Of a stretch of DNA of 64,000 nt, positions 39,801-45,885 are shown one piece after another. Source of the DNA: Talpa occidentalis (taxonomy: Eukaryota > Chordata > Mammalia > Eulipotyphla > Talpidae); NCBI RefSeq assembly GCF_014898055.3, contig NW_023601433.1, positions 49,533,876-49,597,875 on the forward strand, given 5' to 3'. A model generated the notes under the pieces. That model was not told the origin of the DNA and ran no database searches. It saw only the letters and a list, made by a program, of their open reading frames with translations. The translations under genes were made by a program, and so were the position numbers. Numbering within the stretch: the stretch's first letter is position 1; each line of letters starts with the position of its first letter.

Positions 39801-40041
39801 AAAAAAGAATCAGAAAACACTACAAAAAAATTAAACATACCATCATCTTCCCAGCAGCTCTTAGCATTGCCTTCTCTTTCACTGCTTCCTGGTAATACTG
39901 TCTGGTCTGTTGGCAGGTCATCTTCTGGCACACCACCTTCACAATCTGCTGCATCTGTGATACTTTCTTCTTCCACAATATGGAGTTTGTCTTCATCATC
40001 TGAATCTGAATTTGTTTCTACCACAGTATTATAATTTGTAA
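232..40041 (-). CDS. ZEB1: ZEB1 (zinc finger E-box-binding homeobox 1), exons 2-9, 5' end outside window
   Basis: This is the transcription factor ZEB1, a nuclear DNA-binding repressor of E-box genes such as CDH1 and a driver of epithelial-mesenchymal transition (established knowledge). Eight exons are seen: join of 40041-39841, 29280-29221, 23081-22920, 21113-20911, 17048-16943, 12205-10395, 7758-7578 and 839-232. All seven introns between them are GT-AG, and the exons join in one frame. Coding length in the window is 3332 nt; adding the usual 58-nt exon 1 gives about 1129 residues (human is 1124 from memory). Residue numbers in the exon entries assume that 19-residue exon 1. Order: acidic N-terminus, zinc fingers 1-4, homeodomain-like region, CtBP motifs, zinc fingers 5-7, Glu-rich tail. 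No frameshift or premature stop is seen in any exon, so the gene looks intact. The promoter, exon 1 and most of the 3' UTR are not in the window. Confidence 0.98.
1745..7480 (+). mobile_element. Old, near full-length L1 (LINE-1), decayed
   Basis: The order is as in a full L1: a 5'-UTR-like stretch (about 1750-2560), ORF1-like coding remnant (about 2570-3330), ORF2 remnant with endonuclease, reverse transcriptase and C-terminal parts (about 3400-7190), and a 3' UTR ending in an A-rich tail near 7470. It is aligned by eye with the younger L1 at 59982-62673. Every frame is broken many times, so it is inactive. Reverse-transcriptase remnants such as [18 protein letters not shown] can be read in pieces. 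It lies antisense to ZEB1. The exact 5' edge is uncertain and no clear target-site duplication was found. Confidence 0.8.
1880..1921 (+). repeat. G-rich tract within L1 5' region, possible G-quadruplex
   Basis: Four or more runs of at least five G separated by short TGTG or TGAGCT spacers. It lies on the template strand for ZEB1 transcription. Confidence 0.6.
7578..7758 (-). CDS. ZEB1: ZEB1 exon 8: zinc finger 5 (residues ~868-928)
   Basis: This exon of 181 nt (phase 0 to 1) starts with [21 protein letters not shown], then a basic stretch TPPKKKMRK that resembles a nuclear localisation signal, then zinc finger 5 [21 protein letters not shown]. It ends in the codon for the linker Gly, completed in exon 9. 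The acceptor is TTTCCTTTAG and the donor ACAG|GTATGT. Finger 5 opens the C-terminal cluster that binds the second E-box half. Confidence 0.97.
7968..8221 (+). mobile_element. tRNA-derived SINE, plus orientation
   Basis: It begins GGGCTTCCCTTGTGGCGCAG and has an A-box-like start, a B-box-like GTTCAATCCC and an ATAAATAAATCTTT end. A near-perfect direct repeat (AATAC[A/T]GTCACAACT) flanks the composite 7968-8546 at 7953-7967 and about 8547-8561. A second SINE is inserted in its tail in the opposite direction. Confidence 0.85.
8258..8511 (-). mobile_element. tRNA-derived SINE, minus orientation, nested in the tail of the previous SINE
   Basis: The reverse complement of the family is seen: T-rich/ATTTATTT tail on the left, GGATCGAACCAGC (B-box complement) and GCGCCACCGGG at its 5' end. 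It is flanked by ATTTATTTATTT-type repeats, which come from the AT tail of the host SINE, so the edges are approximate. Confidence 0.85.
10150..10325 (+). mobile_element. Probable L1 3'-UTR scrap
   Basis: The end TGTAAACCAATGCTACCTCA is almost the same as the 3' end of the old L1 near 7440-7460, and the GTGTTGTAAACC context is L1-like. It is too short for a firm call. Confidence 0.4.
10395..12205 (-). CDS. ZEB1: ZEB1 exon 7: zinc finger 4, homeodomain-like region, CtBP motifs (residues ~264-867)
   Basis: This is the large central exon, 1811 nt, phase 1 to 0. It begins [18 protein letters not shown], the fourth N-terminal finger, which closes with Cys ([10 protein letters not shown]2HC type). 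The homeodomain-like segment ([17 protein letters not shown] through [12 protein letters not shown]) follows at about residue 580-640; in the family it is not thought to bind DNA. Three CtBP-binding-type motifs are seen: [15 protein letters not shown] and PLNLSCAK, which recruit the CtBP corepressor (established). [10 protein letters not shown] is a putative SUMO site (PsiKxE). The exon ends PNGNQ before the donor CAG|GTAAAA. The open frame runs a few codons into the intron, but the splice site sets the end. The exon is fully open and matches the ZEB1 protein throughout. Confidence 0.98.
13600..13790 (+). repeat. MIR SINE fragment
   Basis: Matches the MIR core pattern: GGATTTGGGTATAAATCCTG, then CTCTGTCAC, then CTTAACCTTTCCAAGTTTCAG and TAAATAAATTTAGATAC. 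Old and diverged. Confidence 0.7.
14270..14505 (+). repeat. MIR SINE
   Basis: Good match to the MIR core and tail: GAGTGACTCTGGGCAAGTTA, CTCTCTGAACCTCCATTTTC, CTCACAGG, GTGAGGGCTGTATGAGTTAA and ATGTCCAATAAATGTTATCA. Confidence 0.85.
16943..17048 (-). CDS. ZEB1: ZEB1 exon 6: zinc finger 3 (residues ~229-264)
   Basis: This exon of 106 nt (phase 0 to 1) reads [13 protein letters not shown], then zinc finger 3 [21 protein letters not shown], ending in the SG of the finger linker; the linker is completed as SGEKPYEC in exon 7. The acceptor is TTTCTTCCAG and the donor GTG|GTAAAT. All four zinc ligands are present. The exon has no long open frame of its own and was placed from its translation and splice sites. 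Confidence 0.97.
17320..17420 (-). repeat. MIR fragment, weak
   Basis: AGTAAGAAACTGAGGTCTAG followed by GTAATTTGTCTAAAGCATAG resembles the reverse-complement MIR core. Short and diverged. Confidence 0.5.
18020..18995 (+). mobile_element. L2 LINE 3' part
   Basis: Pyrimidine-rich L2-like sequence: TCCAATACCTCC, a CACTTGCTTTTATGTTCTTT-type run, and the characteristic L2 end CACCTAGAATAGGGTCTGAC to TTTGTTGAATAAATAAACTG. All frames are broken. Confidence 0.75.
19994..20270 (+). mobile_element. tRNA-derived SINE, plus orientation, young
   Basis: This is one of the best-preserved copies: GGGCTTCCCCGGTGGCGCAG, GGTTAGATCCC at the B box, and (ATAA)n-ATCTTT followed by a G run instead of an A tail. 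The 13-bp target-site duplication AAAAAGCCAACTT lies at 19981-19993 and 20271-20283, so the insertion is recent. Confidence 0.92.
20911..21113 (-). CDS. ZEB1: ZEB1 exon 5: zinc fingers 1 and 2 (residues ~161-228)
   Basis: This exon of 203 nt (phase 1 to 0) starts with [10 protein letters not shown] and ends with KSGRDQ. Zinc finger 1 is CPYC...HIKYRH and zinc finger 2 is CSLC...HMTTH, both with complete C2H2 ligands. With fingers 3 and 4 they form the N-terminal cluster that binds CACCT/G E-boxes (established). The acceptor is preceded by a T-rich tract and ends TATAG; the donor is CAA|GTAAGT, with A at the last exon position but an otherwise strong consensus. Intron sequence just upstream (about 21190-21390) is MIR-derived, so the continued open frame there is not coding. 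Confidence 0.98.
21114..22919 (-). other. ZEB1: ZEB1 intron 4
   Basis: This GT-AG intron of 1806 bp contains an old minus-strand MIR (about 21190-21390). The remainder (21400-22919) is AT-rich and without recognisable content. Confidence 0.9.
21190..21390 (-). repeat. MIR SINE fragment
   Basis: The complement of MIR: TTTGATCCTCAAAACAATAT, then GATAGGTCAAGTAACTGAAG, then GTCACATAGTCCAATAAATG. It directly abuts the exon 5 acceptor region. Confidence 0.65.
22920..23081 (-). CDS. ZEB1: ZEB1 exon 4 (residues ~107-160)
   Basis: This exon of 162 nt (phase 1/1) encodes [19 protein letters not shown] at its start and ends at ASGHDENG. The acceptor is TTCTTTTAG and the donor ATG|GTAAAT. The peptide is acidic and Gln/Glu-rich, part of the N-terminal region before the first zinc-finger cluster. 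No catalytic or binding residues are recognisable. Like exons 2 and 3 it can be skipped without a frameshift. Confidence 0.97.
24982..24995 (+). repeat. C homopolymer (14 C) next to (CA)n
   Basis: A pure C run followed by CACACACATA. It is G14 in the ZEB1 transcript sense and a likely length-variable site. Confidence 0.85.
25005..25250 (+). mobile_element. Tigger-like DNA transposon remnant
   Basis: It starts near CAACTGACCCATGAACAACA, and an internal part (GTATGTTATGTGTGTTATAT then TATTCTCACAATAAAACAAT) parallels the reverse complement of 48820-49160, which begins ACAGTTGATCCTTGAGAAAC. The family name is from memory. Confidence 0.5.
25540..25685 (+). mobile_element. hAT (Charlie-type) DNA transposon remnant
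   Basis: AAAGGCCAGACAGGAAATAT, GGGTCATTTAGTCTCTATGG and CCAAATAAAACTTTACTCAG resemble a common non-autonomous hAT repeat. The family is assigned from memory only. Confidence 0.5.
26580..26680 (+). repeat. MIR tail fragment
   Basis: GTTGTTGTGATAATTAAATT followed by GTACCTGGCAAGTAGTAAAT resembles the MIR 3' part. Confidence 0.5.
26730..26840 (-). repeat. MIR core fragment
   Basis: CATTTTCCAAAGTCACACAG followed by GCAGATGACACTGTCTCC resembles the complement of the MIR core. Weak. Confidence 0.45.
29221..29280 (-). CDS. ZEB1: ZEB1 exon 3 (residues ~87-106)
   Basis: This short exon of 60 nt reads [20 protein letters not shown] and completes split codons at both ends (phase 1/1). The acceptor is TTTTACTAG and the donor CAG|GTACTC. 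It is too short to be found by open-reading-frame length and was located by its peptide and splice sites. The first residue, at the exon 2/3 junction, is Ala; I remember Arg for human. The sequence is acidic linker with no known domain. As 60 is a multiple of three, an isoform without this exon stays in frame. Confidence 0.95.
29384..29701 (+). mobile_element. tRNA-derived SINE, plus orientation, young
   Basis: GGGCCTCCCCGTGGCACAGC start, a consensus-like B box GGTTCGATCCC, a long (ATAA)n-ATCTTT and two A runs. The target-site duplication AAATTTTCCCCCTT flanks it at 29370-29383 and 29702-29715. Confidence 0.92.
30126..30398 (-). mobile_element. tRNA-derived SINE, minus orientation, more decayed copy
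   Basis: T-rich tail on the left (TTTTTTAAAGATTTATTTTA) and family body GAGGATTCACCAGAGAAAGT, with the B-box region badly altered; it ends CAACCAGGGAGGCCC. It is flanked by TGAATACAGG at 30116-30125 and 30399-30408. Confidence 0.85.
30409..30686 (-). mobile_element. tRNA-derived SINE, minus orientation, second insertion at the same target
   Basis: It has the T tail, CACCAGAGACAGAGCTGGGA, GGATCGAATCGGCACTGCAG (B-box complement) and the end GCCACCAGGGAAGCCC. It is flanked by TGAATACAGG at 30399-30408 and 30687-30696. It is better preserved than its left neighbour, so probably younger. Confidence 0.88.
31369..31544. repeat. Near-perfect palindrome, arms 77/78 bp, loop 21 nt
   Basis: Left arm 31369-31445 (from ATGGTAATTC to CTAAAGAAA) and right arm 31467-31544 (TTTCTTTAG to GAATTACCAT) are reverse complements. 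I count one substitution (T/C) and one T-run length difference. The loop contains ATCAGTGC twice. No clear target-site duplication is seen outside. It matches no repeat family I know. Confidence 0.9.
32430..33770 (-). mobile_element. L1 ORF2 remnant, minus orientation
   Basis: This is the antisense of the L1 reverse-transcriptase region: GGAGTAAATCCCACTTGATT, TTTTTTGCATCATCAGCAAT, GGCCTCATAAAAGGAGTCAG, then CCAACATGTGACCTATCCTT. Many breaks. It is in the same direction as ZEB1 transcription. Confidence 0.8.
33785..36900 (-). repeat. Old decayed repeat-like DNA, partly L1 3'-UTR-like
   Basis: Parts such as ACTCTTAGTGTTCCTTCATT and TATAGAATTTTAGATAGACA (about 35100-35210), and GATAAGTGGGATTGGGAATT with repeated 'ttccac.tgataaca' phrases (35900-36410), resemble mammalian L1M antisense 3' regions. 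The assignment is uncertain and the edges are not resolved. Open frames here are chance. Confidence 0.4.
36950..37690 (-). mobile_element. L1 remnant, minus orientation
   Basis: Antisense L1 3' part: TCATATAAATGGAATCATAA, GGCTTCTTTTACTCAGCACA, GGAGTGGGACTGCTGGGTCA, CTGCCAAACTCTTTTCCAGG. After a gap an ORF2 mid piece follows (ATGAGTCAGTTTTGGTTTAG). Confidence 0.7.
37780..38240 (+). mobile_element. L2 LINE fragment
   Basis: L2-like sequence: CCTCCTGCATTTCTGTCAAA, CAGCCTTATTCTAAAATACC and CATGCATGTTGCCTCTTCGG. Old and without open frames of meaning. Confidence 0.55.
38510..38771 (-). mobile_element. tRNA-derived SINE, minus orientation, young
   Basis: T tail, AAAGATTTATTTATTCATTC, body CACAAGAGACAGACCAGGAA, GGGATCGAACCCGTGCTGCA (B-box complement), end CACCACCAGGGGGC. 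A perfect 18-bp target-site duplication, CCTACTATTTAGACTTTT, lies at 38492-38509 and 38772-38789. Confidence 0.93.
39841..40041 (-). CDS. ZEB1: ZEB1 exon 2 (residues ~20-86)
   Basis: This exon of 201 nt starts after an acceptor ending ...TATTACAG and ends before a GTATGT donor. It starts with [19 protein letters not shown] and ends with CWEDD. The stretch is acidic and has no recognised fold; in the family it belongs to the N-terminal region that binds co-activators (established). The first codon is split: its first base comes from exon 1, which is outside the window. The exon is phase 1 at both ends, so skipping it would keep the frame. Compared with the human protein as I remember it, there is one extra Gly after CEG and one Arg missing before SSEREG; this comparison is from memory. 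Confidence 0.97.
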
Positions 40042-40259
40042 CTGTAATACAAACAAGAAATAAATAATCAAAAGTCAGTTTTTATACCCTTCAGTAAAAC
40101 AAAAATTTAAAAAATACTTGATTAAAACAAATTGTAGGTTCAATATTGTTTTTCCTTTTTGACAATAATATGTAGACACCTAATTTAGCTGACCTACTTC
40201 CATACACAAACTTACTAGATACTACATGGCCAAAATGACATCTAATAAAAGCTATACTT

Positions 40260-40510
40260 ACTAAGTACTTGATATATTTACAAGTGCTTTATAAATAGTA
40301 ATTCATTTAATTATTACAACAAGCTTATAGTAACCCCCTAAAATAGAATATAGACCTACCATCCACAATTTATATAGTTTACATTAGTGGAAACTAAGAC
40401 ACAGGGGGGTATATAACTTAAAGATGATATAGCTAGGAAGTGACATGGCCCAGGTTTGAATCCTAGCAGTCAGTTTCCACATTCTATGCTCTAAAACACT
40501 ACATTAAACA
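40260..40510 (-). repeat. MIR SINE
   Basis: The complement of MIR: TAATTCATTTAATTATTACA, GAAACTAAGACACAGG, GATATAGCTAGGAAGTGACA and CCAGGTTTGAATCCTAGCAG. Confidence 0.8.
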
Positions 40511-41303
40511 TGCTTAGTAATCATGATTAACTTAATCTATATGGTACTATTTATATAAGGTTATGCAATGTTGTGTAGTATTATGGTACTGTAAAGCATT
40601 ACAATTTAAGAGAAGAGTATTTCCCCTAATAAAATAACAGTGCATCATGAAATTTACTATAAGAAAGTTATTTCCAGATTGTCAATCAGGCCCTACCATT
40701 TTATATTAATTCTGTACTAACTTTAGATGGAATCAACCAAGTCAGTCATTTTCTATATAATTAAGGCATGATTTAAACAATGGTTATATGTAAGTCTGTT
40801 ATTCAATGTTTGTATGTAAGTCTGTTATTTTAAAAAAGTAATTGATATTCAGAAAATTTCAAGTAGGTACCCATTCTGTATTTTTAATGACTTTCAATAA
40901 AATTTAATGCCAGAGTCACAAAGATATAAAATTATTCTGAATGAGGATAGTTTATAGACCCAGAACAGTTGAGAATAAAAACTTCTAAAGCAAATAATAT
41001 ACCATAGTCAATCATTTTCCCCTTGAACTCCTTGTAATTTATGCCACTCTACTGCCATAGAGTACTTATTGGGTATGATCACTGGAAAATCTCTTTTCAA
41101 CTATTTGCAGAGTCATTTTTACTTGCTAACATATGATTTGAGAAGATGAAAAAGGAAGTTTTGTTTTGTTAACTAAAAATAGTTACTTCTTTCCATAGTC
41201 TTTAAATTTTACAACCATTCTTGAAAAAAGATATGCATATAAGAATCTATCTAAATGTTTAAATGGTATGTATAAATATTCCTCGTCACATAAACACAGC
41301 AAA

Positions 41304-41336
41304 TGTGTGTGCGCGCGCGCACACACACACACATAC
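41304..41336. repeat. (TG)n(GC)n(AC)n tract, possible Z-DNA
   Basis: TGTGTGT, then five GC, then an AC run. 41304-41327 is a perfect 24-bp palindrome of alternating purine and pyrimidine. Confidence 0.85.
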
Positions 41337-43839
41337 ACACCTGAGAACATGAAGAAAAAAAAATATAATCAACATATGTATGTAAATGGGAAGATGAGAA
41401 CACATAACCAAAAATCTCTAAAACTGCTTTCACACATCTTTGGACATCTTTGTCCAAAAGAGTAATAGAGTTACCCTTGCACCCACATTAGGAATTCCTG
41501 AGAAGAAGAAAAAATATCAAGTCTTGTGTTGTCACAAATATATTTTAACAGATCTTTTCCCAAAAGCGAACTGCTTCCTAATTCTATTATAAAAGTATCA
41601 CATGCTTAATTGTAAAAAAATCCAGATAGTATGAAACACGTGAAATTAGCAAAAGGCTCCCTTGCCCAATTTTCCATTCTCAATTCATTCACTCATAAAA
41701 TTGACATAACAGCAGAATTTATTAATTAACTTAGGCACTAGGTAGGTATGATAATAATAATTTTCTGTATCTTGGCTTATTTAATTATAACACAGGCCTC
41801 ACTTTACTTACATATAAATCTTATATGTTTTATATAAAATCCTATCTGTAAATCTTTATATGTGTATTTAAGCACACACATATGGGATCACATTCATTAT
41901 ATTGTTTTGCCACTTAATTTTTAACCACCTGCAAAATTTTCTGTCAGTGTATGTGGAAATTTCTCATTTTCCTCCAGATGACAATACAGCATTTTATTGT
42001 ACATATAAAACTTAACCAATTGCCTCTTGAGGAAATTTAGTTTCTAGTGTTTAAGTATTAGCCATGTCATAATAAATTTTCTTGTAAATATATATCTTTG
42101 TCAATTCTTTTAATACATTTGTTAGACATATTAGTAAAAGTAAAAATGTTAGGTAAAAATGAAAACTTATTAAGTAGACAGAAATAAGAACATGGGGAAT
42201 TCCTTGTACTCCAGTCACACTATGAGCAGAGTAAATTGCGAAACTGTGTGTATAAGTAACGGAAATGATTCTTGAAGGTTGGCCCACAGTTCAAACAGGG
42301 TTTCTCACTGATTCTTTTAAGAATAGTGCATGCACATTTTTGAAGGAGGAATTTTACTGGCAAATGATGTACAATGCTATTAACTTTCATTTTTACATTC
42401 CAGGGTTCCTAAAGTTGGCATGGTTATAAAAAATCATTTACATGCCTTAGTTAAAATCTTTTCTGCCTTCTATTAGATCTGGCCACCACATAAAGTTTGG
42501 TTTAATGCAAAGTTCTCACTATGTGTGGACATGCATGAACAGCTGAAACATTTTGTGAAGGGAGGTTGTTTTGGTGTTTCTTCAGTGTCTTTAGTTGGCC
42601 ATGGTTTTACAATGGTGTTATTCTTACCTTTTAATGATGTAATACTGTAGATTAGTTTTATCATTATCAATTTTATCAACTGTAGTTTGTTTAATATTCT
42701 ATTATATATTTAACACATTTACATTCAGAGCATTTTAAACTTGAAAATTTCCTACTAATTAGGCTTTAAGACATATGCATTATGGTACAAATATCTGCTT
42801 ACATGCTTTGTAGTTTTTTCTAAGTTCTTTTTATCCTGAGTTGCAGAATGTTTTGTTCTACCTGAGTTAACTCTAGTCCAAAGCACTCTTTGAGAATGCC
42901 TGTCACTTTCTAGTTGTCTAGCAAAACTTCTTGTCCACTAAGCTTCCATTGTGGTATGAAAGATTTAAGTCAAATACCCAAAACATAGAGATTGCATATA
43001 TTTTATAGTTATCTTGTGAACTTTGCCAAAAGATGTTTGAATATATGGTATATTTGAAAAATCAAGGAAAAAAACAAAAACCCAATACACTGGCTAAGAT
43101 GAAAAACACAGTAACTATTTTCCAAGGCTTCTCATTTTCTTCTGTTTCATAGTCATTTAGGTAAGAGAAAAAACAGTGAAAACCATTTATTATAACTTAA
43201 TAGACATGTTTTCCTGTGTTTCTTGATTTATTATTTTTGTGGATCTACAGAGCTAGTTTCTAAAACAGAGAACCTTCATTAAAATCATGGTGATTAAGGG
43301 AGGACTTTAATAAATCCTAGTAGTAGCCAATGAAGTGTCAGTTATCTCAATTCTCTAATCATCTATCACCATACCTCCATACTCTTTAACCTTTGGCTAA
43401 AAAATTTAATAAAATATAATTGTATAAAAAGTGGTATATTATTAACAATCATGGGTGATCATCACCTCTTGGTTTAACAAAGCAAAGATAACAGGAAAAT
43501 AGAAAAGGTAAACACAGTTTTAAAACCGTTCCAGTATAATTTATGATACACAACTACATTATAAAATAGTAACATTTCAACATGGAATTTCAACATATAA
43601 TGGTAACATTTTTTAATGCACAATGCATTCTTATTGTCACTAGAATAGGACTAAAGATGTACTGATTTCTTGGTGGTAGTTTGTATTATTTTCTAACATT
43701 TAATGCCAGACATAAGACATAAGGTATCCACTACATAAGAAGGTTGTAAGAATCTAATGATTTGAAAGTATTGTGCTTAGGTTAGTGTCTGGCACACAGT
43801 GAAGACTACCGAAGTGTTTGCTATCACATCATCATCATC

Positions 43840-43990
43840 TCACTGAATATTTACAATCATTCCTAAGAAGTAGGTACTAGTGCATCTCTCATTTACAAAA
43901 GGGAGTAGCCTGATGTAGGTGATGTAGCTATTATGTTATAGAAAGAATTCAAATTTTGGTCTGCCTGATTGCACAACCTGTATATTTTAA
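43840..43990 (-). repeat. MIR SINE fragment
   Basis: CTCACTGAATATTTACAATC, AGTAGGTACTAGTGCATCTC and GATGTAGCTATTATGTTATA follow the complement of MIR. Confidence 0.55.
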
Positions 43991-44599
43991 CTACTATGTA
44001 TAAAGCTTCCTAATTGAGAATTTTGGTGCTAATGATAAACTTACATTCCTCAACTTACATTTCCGTATCTAGCCTATTCTGGGGCCCTGGAATTCCATAT
44101 TAACAATTTGCCACTTAAGACATTTCAAGTAACTGAAGAATTTTAATCATTAGAACCTCTTAATAACATAATAGTATATCTTGGAGTTTTCTATGTTATC
44201 TTAATAGTTAATAAACCTTTAAAAGAGTTTCACATAGCATGGTATTTTTTAGCACTTGATTGCATGGAACACTGCATCAATTAAACTCCCATGTAACAGC
44301 ACCTAAAATACTGTACTAAAATAACATACAATAAAAAGTTAGATTAAGTTAGATGACTAGAGTTCAAAGAAGGAGCAGCACAATCTCAACTTCAGTCTTT
44401 AAGAGAAAGATCATCTAAATGCTTTAAATATCCCATTACACATTATTTTTTGTAGCTCTGAATAGCAAGTTAGGCCAGCATAGGAGGAGGAAGGGATGGA
44501 AGTGGGAGGAAGGGCCTAATTTAACTCTCAGGTCTTTGATCTCTGTTAAGTGAAATTTGTGTAATGTGTTCATAAAGGTCACAAACTAAGACCATACTT

Positions 44600-45612
44600 C
44601 AACATATATTTTTTTTCATTTTTTTCTTTCTTTTAATTTTATTTTACATACTTATTACATCATTTTTAATTTTTGCACAATGTATGCATTTTCTTTTTCT
44701 TTTTTTTTTTAAGATTTATTTATTTATTTATACAAGCACTGGGTACAGTCAGAAGCACGGGAGGGTGAGAGAATTCACCAGAGCCAGAGCGAGGAACAGG
44801 CAGTATATTTCAGTCAGGCAGTCTGTCTGCCTGACTGAAATATACTGCTGAGGGGAGCAGTGGGCGAGACAGGAGAGGTCTGCCACGTCATGGGGGAAGC
44901 TCCCTGGTCAGCCAGGAATTGAATCCTCACTGCAGAGGCTGCTGACAGCCTCACAGCGCTGTGCTCAATCTGCTGTGCCACTGGGGAGGACCCTGCATTT
45001 TCATCTTGGTTATATTCCCCATAGAATTCCCACTCCCTTTATTTTGACCCTATACCCTCCTCCCCCAACACGTAGTGTGTTTCTGGTTCATAGTTGCTCA
45101 TTGATTTTGATTTTTACTTTTTATAGTCTTTTTCCTGGTCTCTTATTTAGGTTTTCTAAATTCCTGCTATAAGTGAGAAATGGTCAGAAGAGCTAAAAAG
45201 GAACTTCTCCAAAGAGGAAATGCAAATGGCCAACAGGCATGTCAAAAAATGTTCAGTATCACTTGTAATCAAGGAAATGCAAATTAAAACTACAATGAGA
45301 TTCCATCTTACACCAGTGAGAATGACACATATTAAAAAAACTAGCAACAACAAATGTTGGCGAGGATGTGGAGAAAAAGGAACTCTCCTGCACTGCTGGT
45401 GGGAGATCAAACTGGTCCAACCACTCTGAAGAGCTGTGTGGGAGATTCCTCAACCTGCTAAAGATGGAGCTTCCATATGATCCAGCAATTCCACTCCTAG
45501 GTATTTACCCAGAGGACACAGAATCACTAATTCAAAAGGGCACCTGCACCCCTATGTTTATAGCAGCACTATTTACAATAGCTAAGCTATGGAAACAACT
45601 CAACATATATTT
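44600..45612 (-). mobile_element. L1 with 5' inversion (twin priming), host to a nested SINE
   Basis: Between two copies of CAACATATATTT (44600-44611 and 45601-45612) lies a T-rich start, then the reverse complement of an L1 3' UTR (about 45003-45180; compare the complement of 62402-62600), then a switch at about 45178-45183 to plus-orientation L1 ORF2 C-terminal sequence (45181-45600; compare 61814-62231). Such a switch is the signature of twin priming, with about 170 bp of L1 lost at the junction. ORF2 is broken; a Cys-rich C-terminal piece ([17 protein letters not shown]) is still readable at about 45354-45404. A SINE (44694-44993) sits in its 3' part. Confidence 0.85.
44694..44993 (-). 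mobile_element. tRNA-derived SINE, minus orientation, nested in L1
   Basis: T tail, AAGATTTATTTATTTATTTA, body CACCAGAGCCAGAGCGAGGA, end GCCACTGGGGAGGACCC. Target-site duplication TGCATTTTC at 44685-44693 and 44994-45002. It contains an unusual internal 21-bp hairpin (44801-44847). Confidence 0.88.
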
Positions 45613-45885
45613 ATTTATTTATTTATTAAAAAAAATTTATTTATTTATACAAGCATTGGGTACAGTCAGAAGTGCGGGAGGGTGAGAGAATTCACCAGAG
45701 CCAGAGCGGGGAACAGAACAGGCAGACTGACGAAGTACACTGCTGAGGGGAGCAGCGGGCACGGCAGGAGAGGTCTGTCGTGCCATGTGGGACCCTCGCC
45801 AGCGGCCAGGGATCAAATTGGCGCTTCAGAGGCTGCAGGCAGCTTTGCAGCCCAGCGCTCAACCGCTGCGCCACCAGGGGAAGCC
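45613..45885 (-). mobile_element. tRNA-derived SINE, minus orientation, at the L1 target-site duplication
   Basis: ATTTATTT tail on the left, body CACCAGAGCCAGAGCGGGGA, GGGATCAAATTGGCGCTTCA (B-box complement) and the end GCGCCACCAGGGGAAGCCC. It is flanked by CAACATATATTT at 45601-45612 and 45886-45897. Confidence 0.9.

Larger units (their letters stand above)
29281..39840 (-). other. ZEB1: ZEB1 intron 2
   Basis: This GT-AG intron of 10560 bp carries four young-to-middle-aged SINEs, a MIR broken by two of them, a large palindrome (31369-31544), antisense L1 remnants (32430-33770 and 36950-37690), an L2 (37780-38240) and decayed repeat-like DNA (33785-36900). Stretches 30740-31360, 31550-32420 and 38800-39840 show nothing recognisable. 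Confidence 0.9.

Noticed and set aside
39755..39840. Readthrough of the exon 2 frame (GMFNFFVV...)
   Set aside because: It begins at a canonical GTATGT donor and is intron.
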